A DNA stretch of 7,816 nt from an uncultured Eubacteriales bacterium. Its GTDB lineage: Bacteria > Bacillota > Clostridia > Oscillospirales > CAG-272. A program made the position numbers and the translations under genes. The notes under the pieces are model-generated. The model did not search any database and was not told the DNA's origin. It saw only the letters and a program-made list of their open reading frames with translations. The stretch covers positions 1 to 7,816 of the forward strand of contig USGH01000113.1 in the NCBI GenBank assembly GCA_900554225.1. The letters run 5' to 3'. Positions 1-5,559 of this stretch are shown here, in pieces (the first letter of the stretch is position 1; each line of letters opens with the position of its first letter).

Positions 1-1
1 G

Positions 2-1687
2 GAGGTATACAACGCACTCTCACCGATGGTGCATACCGCCAATTCTCCCGCCCCTATGCCGGGGAACGGACAAAAACGGCGGGCGGGTGATGTACTGCTT
101 GATTTCATCGTCGGCGTATTCCAGCCTCTCGTTCCGGCAATCGCGGGGGGCGGTATCTTAAAAAGCGTACTGCTTCTGCTTTCCATGATCGGGCTGATCG
201 CAAAGGATTCCACGGCATACACGATTTTCAATACCCTCGCGGACGCGCCGTTTTACTTTTTGCCGCTGCTCGTTGCCGATGCTGCCGCCGTCAAGCTCCA
301 ATGCAGTCGTTTTTTGGCACTCTCGACGGTTGGATCGCTTCTTTTGCCCAATATGATCACCCTGATCGGTGGAGAGACACGGCTGTTTGGGCTTCCGATC
401 ACGAACGTGAATTACGCCTATCAGGTATTCCCCGCCCTCTTATGTGTGCTGTTTCTCGCGCTGGTGGAAAAATACGTCACCAAATGGAGTCCGAAGGTGA
501 TCCGGATCTTCTTTGTGCCGCTTCTGTGCTTTGCCGTCGTGGTTCCGGTGACGCTTCTTGCGCTCGGGCCTGCCGGATACTGGTTTGGTGTGGCGTTTAC
601 AAAGGGGATTCTTTTCCTGTTCAACAAGCTCGGCTGGATCGCGGTGACAGTGCTTGCTGTTGCGCTGCCGTTCATGATCGCGATCGGTATGCACAAGGCA
701 CTTTTGCCCTATGCCGTCACCTCCATCAGTGAATTGGGCAAGGAGCTCCTCTATCTTCCCGCCTCTCTCGCGCACAATATCGCGGAATCGGGCGCATGCT
801 TCGCGGCGGCGATCCGTGCAAAAGGCGGCGAAGAACGCTCCACGGCGGTCTCTGCGGGCATATCGGCTCTGTTCGGCATTACGGAACCGGCTCTGTACGG
901 TGTAACACTCCAAAACAAGCGTATCCTGTGGTCGGTGATGATCGGTGCGGGACTGGGCGGCGCGTATGTCGGACTGTTCTCGGTCGAGGCCTTTGTTGCG
1001 GTCGGACCGGGGCTTGCCAGTCTGTCGATGTTTCTCTCGGAGATTCGGACCATGAACCTCGTCCATGCCGTGATCGGTGCCGGAATCGCGTTCGGTGCGG
1101 CATTTGTGTCCGGCTGCCTGCTCTATCGGCCGATGGCGGTACAAGCCGAAGCAGAACAGACGGCTGCGGCAGCGGTGCCTGCACAGACGATTGTTGCAGA
1201 CAGCGCACCGGTCACTCTGTCCTCTCCGATGAGCGGAACTGCCATACCTCTCGGGGCGGTGCCGGACGAAGTATTCTCCGGCGGCGTATTGGGGGATGGG
1301 ATCGCTCTTGTGCCGGACAGCGGAGAACTCTACGCCCCTGCGGATGGTGTGATCGTGAATATCCCCGAAAGCCGCCACGCGATCTCCATGGCGACAGATG
1401 GGGGACTGGAGATTCTCATGCACGTCGGACTGGACACCGTCTCTCTCCATGGCGCGCCGTATCATACGCAGGTACGAGAGGGCGACCACGTGAAGGCCGG
1501 ACAGCTTCTTCTTACCTTTGATCTCGACGCGATCCGCTCTGCCGGGTACGATCCGGTCACGCCGGTGATCCTCACCAATGCAGCGGAGGACACGTATATG
1601 GAAAACGCGCAGGGCAGCATCCGGGCAGGCGACACGCTCATTACTCTGCGGACGGGAAATCATGGCGAAACGGAGGAGACGGTATGA
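2..1687 (+). CDS. bglF: Beta-glucoside-specific PTS permease, EIIBCA type, 5'-truncated by the window
   Basis: Membrane sugar transporter that takes up a beta-glucoside and phosphorylates it at C6 using phosphate relayed from HPr. Reading in frame from base 2 gives E-V-Y-N-A-L-S-P before the Met at 26, which resembles the end of a BglF-type EIIB domain; there is no stop, so the gene starts outside the window. Counting from that Met, EIIC spans about 25-370, with many hydrophobic segments and the signature G284-I-T-E-P-A-L-Y-G. An Ala/Glu-rich linker (about 370-395) leads to a Glc-type EIIA domain (about 395-553), with H451 and the phospho-acceptor H466 (L-M-H-V-G-L-D) spaced 15 residues apart as in Glc EIIA proteins. 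It overlaps the next gene by ATGA. BglG/LicT-type antitermination would be typical, but no such gene or site lies in the window. The exact sugar (cellobiose, salicin, arbutin) cannot be told. Confidence 0.93.
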   Translation, partial: EVYNALSPMVHTANSPAPMPGNGQKRRAGDVLLDFIVGVFQPLVPAIAGGGILKSVLLLLSMIGLIAKDSTAYTIFNTLADAPFYFLPLLVADAAAVKLQCSRFLALSTVGSLLLPNMITLIGGETRLFGLPITNVNYAYQVFPALLCVLFLALVEKYVTKWSPKVIRIFFVPLLCFAVVVPVTLLALGPAGYWFGVAFTKGILFLFNKLGWIAVTVLAVALPFMIAIGMHKALLPYAVTSISELGKELLYLPASLAHNIAESGACFAAAIRAKGGEERSTAVSAGISALFGITEPALYGVTLQNKRILWSVMIGAGLGGAYVGLFSVEAFVAVGPGLASLSMFLSEIRTMNLVHAVIGAGIAFGAAFVSGCLLYRPMAVQAEAEQTAAAAVPAQTIVADSAPVTLSSPMSGTAIPLGAVPDEVFSGGVLGDGIALVPDSGELYAPADGVIVNIPESRHAISMATDGGLEILMHVGLDTVSLHGAPYHTQVREGDHVKAGQLLLTFDLDAIRSAGYDPVTPVILTNAAEDTYMENAQGSIRAGDTLITLRTGNHGETEETV

Positions 1688-3150
1688 CGCGGAAATTCTA
1701 TTGGGGCGGTGCGATGGCGGCAAATCAGATCGAGGGTGCGTGGCAGACAGACGGCAAGGGTATATCGGTAGCGGATGTTCTTCCGGCAAGGCACCATCTC
1801 TCTGTAACGGATTACAAAGGGCACACCACGATCACGCCGGAGGCGGTACGACAGGCGATGACGGACCAAAACGACGCTCTGTATCCCCGGCGGGACGGTA
1901 TCGATCACTATCATCGCTGGCGGGAGGATCTTGCCCTGCTTGCCGGGATGGGCTTCACGATGCTGCGCGTGTCGATTGCGTGGAGTCGGCTATTTCCAAC
2001 CGGCATGGAACCGGAGCCAAATCCACGCGCCATCTCCCATTATCGTGCGGTATTTGCGGAAATGCGCCGTCTGGGTATGGAGCCGATGGTCACGCTGTCC
2101 CACTACGAAATGCCGCTTGCCCTCGCTCTGACCTACAACGGATTTGCCGACCGCATAGTGATGAACGCCTTCGTGCGATATGCCGACGCCTGCTTTGCCG
2201 CCTTTGGGGATCTTGTGACCTATTGGCTCGGCTTTAACGAGATCGACAGCGTCTTCCGCCATCCGTTCACCTCCGCCGGGGTGCTGTCCACGGACAAATC
2301 CGCCGTATATGCCGCACTGCACCATCAGCTTGTCGCCTCCGCACAGATCACGCAGAAACTGCACGATAGGGTCCCGGGTGCAAAAATGGGTGTGATGACC
2401 ACAGTGCTGCCCGCCTATCCGATCACACCCGATCCCAGAGATGTGGAGAGTGCATTGTCACATAACGCGGACAATCTGCTCTGCGCGGATGTGCTGTGCC
2501 GCGGACAATATCCACCCCTGTGGCGCAGCCGTATCGCACGGGAGGGGATCGCGCTGCCTGTCTGTACAGGAGATCTGGAGCTGCTTTCGGAAAACACGGC
2601 AGACTTTCTTTCCTTCAGTTATTATATGTCCCTCTGTACCGCGGCAGATCCGGTCAAATATGCGAAAACCGCCGGGAATACCATCTTCGGCGTGGAGAAT
2701 CCGACCCTGCCGCGCTCGGAATGGGGATGGCAGATCGATCCGCTTGGGCTGAAGCTGTCGCTGCGGGTATTATTTGACCGATACAGATTGCCGTTATTTG
2801 TGGTGGAAAACGGATTGGGTGCGCATGATACCATAGCGGAGGACGGAAAAATCCACGACAGCTGCCGCATCGACTATCTCGCGTCCCACATCCACATGGT
2901 AGAGGAAGCGGCGGAGGAAGGCGTGGATGTGCGCGGCTATCTCGCATGGGCACCGATCGACTGTGTAAGCGCAGGCACGGGTCAGATGTCGAAGCGGTAC
3001 GGCTTTATTTATGTGGATCGCACGGACGAGGGGACAGGCAGTCTTGCACGTATGAAAAAGGACTCCTACGACTGGTATCGGGAGCATATCGCCGCCCATC
3101 GGGATCGGGAGAAAACGGAAAAGTCTGAAAAAGCAATGAACGATCGCTGA
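1684..3150 (+). CDS. bglA: 6-phospho-beta-glucosidase, glycoside hydrolase family 1
   Basis: Cytoplasmic retaining glycosidase that hydrolyses the 6-phospho-beta-glucosides delivered by the PTS, giving glucose 6-phosphate and an aglycone or sugar. At 488 residues it has normal GH1 length. The N-terminus F-Y-W-G-G-A-M-A-A-N-Q-I-E-G is the GH1 signature as found in phospho-glucosidases. The acid/base is E186 in F-N-E-I-D and the nucleophile is E375 in V-E-N-G-L-G. S429, K437 and Y439 (S-A-G-T-G-Q-M-S-K-R-Y-G) fit the phosphate-binding loop that separates 6-phospho enzymes from ordinary beta-glucosidases. The start is fixed by GGAGGA at 1672-1677, six bases before ATG, and the ATG overlaps the permease stop (ATGA), implying translational coupling. 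No hairpin terminator was seen after the stop, so some read-through into the next gene is possible. 6-phospho-beta-galactosidase activity is less likely but not excluded. Confidence 0.95.
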   Translation: MTRKFYWGGAMAANQIEGAWQTDGKGISVADVLPARHHLSVTDYKGHTTITPEAVRQAMTDQNDALYPRRDGIDHYHRWREDLALLAGMGFTMLRVSIAWSRLFPTGMEPEPNPRAISHYRAVFAEMRRLGMEPMVTLSHYEMPLALALTYNGFADRIVMNAFVRYADACFAAFGDLVTYWLGFNEIDSVFRHPFTSAGVLSTDKSAVYAALHHQLVASAQITQKLHDRVPGAKMGVMTTVLPAYPITPDPRDVESALSHNADNLLCADVLCRGQYPPLWRSRIAREGIALPVCTGDLELLSENTADFLSFSYYMSLCTAADPVKYAKTAGNTIFGVENPTLPRSEWGWQIDPLGLKLSLRVLFDRYRLPLFVVENGLGAHDTIAEDGKIHDSCRIDYLASHIHMVEEAAEEGVDVRGYLAWAPIDCVSAGTGQMSKRYGFIYVDRTDEGTGSLARMKKDSYDWYREHIAAHRDREKTEKSEKAMNDR

Positions 3151-3158
3151 ATTTTTAC

Positions 3159-3172
3159 GCAAACCGCTTTCA
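3159..3172. promoter_or_regulatory. Possible cre-like operator (CcpA/LacI family) over the -35 region
   Basis: GCAAACCGCTTTCA matches the catabolite-responsive-element pattern TGWAANCGNTNWCA at every defined position except the leading TG. It overlaps the weak -35 region of the LtaS-like gene, a position suited to repression, and lies nine bases after the phospho-beta-glucosidase stop. With the conserved left-end TG missing, this is only a suggestion. Confidence 0.25.
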
Positions 3173-3196
3173 CTATCCGGAAAAATGTGCTATAAT
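3167..3196 (+). promoter_or_regulatory. Extended -10 sigma-A promoter for the LtaS-like gene
   Basis: TATAAT at 3191-3196 is preceded by TGC (3188-3190), forming an extended -10 element. The -35 region is poor: CTTTCA at 3167-3172, spacer 18, matches only three of six consensus bases, as is common for extended -10 promoters. Transcription would start near 3203, leaving a leader of about 35 bases before the ATG at 3238. The Shine-Dalgarno is weak (AGGA within 3218-3226). Confidence 0.7.
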
Positions 3197-3209
3197 AGGG
3201 GAAAAATGT
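3179..3209. repeat. 10-bp direct repeat bracketing the -10 box
   Basis: GGAAAAATGT occurs at 3179-3188 and again at 3200-3209, exactly 21 bp apart (about two helical turns), with TATAAT between the copies. The second copy is also part of a short inverted repeat, GAAAAATGTTTTTC at 3201-3214, over the probable transcription start. Role unknown; chance in an A-rich stretch is possible. Confidence 0.5.
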
Positions 3210-3237
3210 TTTTCGTCAGGACAGGACAGAATTACCT

Positions 3238-5091
3238 ATGAAACGCACTTTTCCGCATTCCCGCATTCTGCGCACGGTACCGTGGTGGCTGATCGCCGCG
3301 CTGTCGTGCCTATTGATAAAGAGCTATGTCTTCTACAGCGGTCTCCACCTGACCGGATTTGAGTGGATCTTCGCGCTCTGCACCGTTGGGATCGTCTCGG
3401 TCGTAGGCGGTCTATGCTCTCTCCTCTCCCAAAAAGCCGGGCAGTACGCCTTTTGGAGCCTCTACGTTCTTGCGTCTCTTGTCATGGCGGTGGACAGCGT
3501 GTACTATGCCTATGTCGCCAAGCTGCCAAGTTCGGTACAGCTCGGAATGGTCGGACAGCTCGGCGACGTGTGGGACACCATCTACCGGCTCATGGGCTGG
3601 AAACAGCTTTTCTCCCTTTTCGATCTGCCGCTCTGGTTTCTCTACGCCGTAAACGGGAAAAAATCCGCCTGCACCGCATCGGACGGCAGAAAACCGCTGC
3701 GCCGTGTCGGAGAACAGTGTGCCACATTTGCCTTTGCCGCTCTATTCACGCTCGTCTGTGTGATCCCCGGCGGCATCGCATCCGGATTTCTCCCGCGGTA
3801 CATGGTCAATGAGCTGTTTTCCTACCACGTATACGACATCGCCGATGCGCTCCACGAAAAATCCACAACACGCGCGGTCGATAAGGAGAAGTACCGCTAT
3901 ACCGCCGAAACGGAGGACGCATTCTGGTCGCTCGCCAAGGGACGCAACGTGATCATTCTCCAGGTCGAGGCACTCCAGAATTTCGTGCTTGACTCCTACT
4001 ACAACGGACAGGAGCTGACGCCGTTTCTCAATCAGATGCTCTCTGAGGATACGCTCTATTTCGACCACTATTATTACCAGATCGGCGGCGGGAATACAGC
4101 GGATGCGGAATTTGCAGTGAACAATTCCCTCTTCGCACCGGAAAACGCGGCGGCATATGTCCAGTATACGGATAACGCCTATCACGGACTCCCCTGGCTG
4201 CTCAAGGACAACGGCTACAGCGGCGCGCATGTATTTCACAATTACAGGGGCGACTTCTGGAATAGACGGGAGGCGTATCCGGCGCAGGGCTTTGATTCGT
4301 TCACGGCACTGGAGGATTTCGAGGAAATCGATCCGTTTCCGATGGGGATCTCGGACAAAGAGCTGTTCCGCCAGTCCATGGCACAGTTGACCGCATATGA
4401 GGAACCGTTCTACGCATTCTACATCACCGTATCCTCCCACCACCCCTACGCGATTCCGCTGAAGGACCGGGAAATCACGCTGGATCCGGCAGACGAGGAA
4501 ACGCTGTTCGGACTGTATATGCAGGCAGTGAATTACGTAGACCGGGCAATCGAGAGCTTTGTCGAGGAGCTGAAGGAGGCTGGGTTATACGACAACTCGA
4601 TCCTTGTGATCTACGGCGACCATTACGCACTGACAAACACAGACGCACAGATCGCCGCACAGGTCAAGGGCTTGCTCGGGCGGGACTACACCATATTCGA
4701 CACCTTCAATGTTCCCTGCATCGTCCACATTCCCGGCTCCGCTGTAACGGAAACGATCCACACTGCGGGAGGACACATGGATCTGCTGCCGACGCTATTG
4801 CATCTGCTGGGGATCGAAGAAACCGTCAACGTCACGTTCGGACAGAATCTTCTGACGGCACAGTCCGGCTTTGTGTGTGAACAGACCCACGTTTCCATCG
4901 GCTCCTTTATATCGGACGAGGTTTTCTTCCAGAAGCCGCACAACAATCTCCTCACCAACTACCGCGTGTATGATCGTGCCACGATGCAAACGCTGTCGCC
5001 GGACGCATATATGGCGGATTCCGCACGGGCGACGGAACGGATCGAGGACTGTGCCGCACTGATGGCAAGAGATGATCTGCGTCTGCCGTAG
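3238..5091 (+). CDS. ltaS: LtaS-like polyglycerol-phosphate (lipoteichoic acid) synthase, sulfatase superfamily
   Basis: Membrane enzyme expected to transfer glycerol phosphate from phosphatidylglycerol onto a growing lipoteichoic acid chain outside the cell. Its 617 residues are close to typical LtaS length (about 650). The N-terminal part has about five hydrophobic segments (roughly 15-32, 40-62, 68-88, 122-138, 160-182), followed by an extracellular alkaline-phosphatase-fold domain. LtaS catalytic features are all present: metal ligand E244 (Q-V-E-A-L-Q-N-F), nucleophile T287 (G-G-N-T-A-D-A-E-F), W341 and R343 (F-W-N-R), H401 (S-S-H-H-P-Y), and D461-H462 (Y-G-D-H-Y). No clear signal-peptidase site follows the last membrane segment, whereas staphylococcal LtaS is cleaved there. 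The gene has its own promoter and terminator, so it looks monocistronic. An LTA primase or another phosphoglycerol transferase of the same family is the main alternative. Confidence 0.9.
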   Translation: MKRTFPHSRILRTVPWWLIAALSCLLIKSYVFYSGLHLTGFEWIFALCTVGIVSVVGGLCSLLSQKAGQYAFWSLYVLASLVMAVDSVYYAYVAKLPSSVQLGMVGQLGDVWDTIYRLMGWKQLFSLFDLPLWFLYAVNGKKSACTASDGRKPLRRVGEQCATFAFAALFTLVCVIPGGIASGFLPRYMVNELFSYHVYDIADALHEKSTTRAVDKEKYRYTAETEDAFWSLAKGRNVIILQVEALQNFVLDSYYNGQELTPFLNQMLSEDTLYFDHYYYQIGGGNTADAEFAVNNSLFAPENAAAYVQYTDNAYHGLPWLLKDNGYSGAHVFHNYRGDFWNRREAYPAQGFDSFTALEDFEEIDPFPMGISDKELFRQSMAQLTAYEEPFYAFYITVSSHHPYAIPLKDREITLDPADEETLFGLYMQAVNYVDRAIESFVEELKEAGLYDNSILVIYGDHYALTNTDAQIAAQVKGLLGRDYTIFDTFNVPCIVHIPGSAVTETIHTAGGHMDLLPTLLHLLGIEETVNVTFGQNLLTAQSGFVCEQTHVSIGSFISDEVFFQKPHNNLLTNYRVYDRATMQTLSPDAYMADSARATERIEDCAALMARDDLRLP

Positions 5092-5122
5092 AGAGAGGTT
5101 CTTCGGCACTTGTCAAACAAAT

Positions 5123-5171
5123 AACAGGCAGCCACCGCGCGTCGTTTTCGACGTTTGTCTGCCTGTTTTTT
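5123..5171 (+). terminator. Rho-independent terminator of the LtaS-like gene
   Basis: A perfect 9-bp stem, AACAGGCAG (5123-5131) with CTGCCTGTT (5159-5167), runs into a six-base T tract (5166-5171). The large loop contains a second perfect hairpin, CGTCG-TTTT-CGACG (5140-5153), giving a stacked, two-tier structure. It begins about 31 bases after the ltaS stop. Confidence 0.9.
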
Positions 5172-5193
5172 CTATATCTATGGACAAGTGTGG

Positions 5194-5218
5194 TCCACGA
5201 TCTTCCACATATTTCCAC
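5194..5218. repeat. Three TCCAC pentamers with exact 10-bp period
   Basis: TCCAC occurs at 5194-5198, 5204-5208 and 5214-5218, so all copies face the same side of the helix. The enclosing 9-mers (5191-5199, 5201-5209, 5211-5219) loosely resemble DnaA boxes; the middle one, TCTTCCACA, matches TTATCCACA at seven of nine positions. The sites lie about 130 bp upstream of the nrdD -35 box. Function is inferred only from the phasing. Confidence 0.5.
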
Positions 5219-5253
5219 TTCTGCGGGATCGGTTTTGAGATAGCACATTCGCC

Positions 5254-5277
5254 GCACTTTGTCAAGCACTTTGTCAA
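5254..5277. repeat. Perfect 12-bp tandem duplication, GCACTTTGTCAA x2
   Basis: GCACTTTGTCAA at 5254-5265 is followed without gap by an identical copy at 5266-5277, which merges into a nine-base A run (5276-5284). A near copy lacking one T, GCACTTGTCAA, sits at 5106-5116 just before the ltaS terminator. The tandem pair ends 72 bp upstream of the nrdD -35 element and might be a regulator site, or simply a replication-slippage product. Confidence 0.6.
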
Positions 5278-5349
5278 AAAAAAAGGAAAAACGGCAGATT
5301 CCATAAAATTCACGTGCGTTTTTTGGAGCATATTATTTGCTAGTACGTC

Positions 5350-5378
5350 TTGACAAAACCGCCCACAGGGGGTATAAT
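5350..5378 (+). promoter_or_regulatory. Consensus sigma-A promoter of nrdD
   Basis: TTGACA at 5350-5355 and TATAAT at 5373-5378 are both perfect matches, separated by the optimal 17 bp. Initiation is expected near 5385, about 175 bases before the nrdD ATG. Such a strong core promoter usually needs a repressor, which fits the NrdR-type boxes lying directly downstream. Confidence 0.9.
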
Positions 5379-5394
5379 ATACAACGTAATGATA
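5379..5394. promoter_or_regulatory. Probable second, degenerate NrdR box over the start site
   Basis: ATACAACGTAATGATA matches ACACAATATATTGTGT at nine of sixteen positions, including C at position 4 and G at position 13. Its centre is exactly 31 bp upstream of the centre of the perfect box, leaving 15 bp between the boxes. NrdR sites usually occur as pairs separated by about 15-16 bp, so spacing supports the call more than sequence does. It directly abuts the -10 box and covers the probable start. Confidence 0.5.
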
Positions 5395-5559
5395 CACAGA
5401 AGCACGTCACCACAATATATTGTGGTGTTTTTATTGGGCAAAAACAAGACATACCGCACGCGCCTTCTCGTTTTGCCGTAACCCGGATCGAGAATCCGGA
5501 ACGGGAAAAAGCGGAAAAACGGCGTGTATTGTGTCCTGGAACAACGGGAGAGACAGAAT
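5385..5559 (+). other. Long 5' leader of nrdD with small inverted repeats
   Basis: About 175 bases separate the predicted start from the ATG. Beyond the NrdR palindrome, the leader contains GGCAAAA (5437-5443) pairing with TTTTGCC (5471-5477), and a tight hairpin CCGGAT-cgaga-ATCCGG (5483-5499). A purine-rich stretch then leads to the Shine-Dalgarno GGGAG at 5546-5550. I recognise no known riboswitch class, and no T tract follows the CCGGAT hairpin. Confidence 0.45.
5408..5427. promoter_or_regulatory. NrdR box (downstream, perfect palindrome)
   Basis: This 20-bp stretch is a perfect palindrome with core CCACAATATATTGTGG (5410-5425). It closely matches the known 16-bp NrdR-box pattern ACACWATATWTTGTGT, differing mainly in the outermost bases. 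NrdR is the ATP/dATP-sensing repressor of ribonucleotide reductase genes, so a site just downstream of the nrdD transcription start fits repression. A T5 tract (5428-5432) follows, so the RNA could also fold as a terminator-like hairpin with an 8-bp stem and 4-base loop. Confidence 0.85.

Larger units (their letters stand above)
5092..5559. other. 468-base intergenic region between ltaS and nrdD
   Basis: No convincing protein gene lies here; the open frames on both strands are short and composition-driven. The region holds, in order, the ltaS terminator, three phased TCCAC pentamers, a 12-bp tandem duplication followed by an A9 run, a consensus promoter, NrdR-type operators, and a leader of about 175 bases with small inverted repeats. 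It is visibly richer in A and T than the flanking genes. It appears to be devoted to ending ltaS transcription and controlling nrdD. Confidence 0.75.

Noticed and set aside
440..1789. 449-codon open frame on the - strand opposite the PTS permease
   Set aside because: It lies inside a clearly identified gene; its product is rich in Arg and His with no recognisable domain, as expected from the complement of GC-rich coding sequence.
3238..5091. Annotation of the 617-residue protein as an ordinary sulfatase
   Set aside because: The nucleophile is a Thr in a G-N-T-x-D-A-E-F context with five N-terminal membrane segments, which fits LtaS; there is no C/S-x-P-x-R sulfatase motif.
5237..5277. Possible - strand promoter: TTGACA (complement of 5260-5265), 17-bp spacer, TG-extended TATCTC (complement of 5237-5242)
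   Set aside because: The -10 matches only half the consensus and no credible - strand gene follows; the TTGACA arises from the GCACTTTGTCAA repeat itself. An antisense RNA is not excluded.
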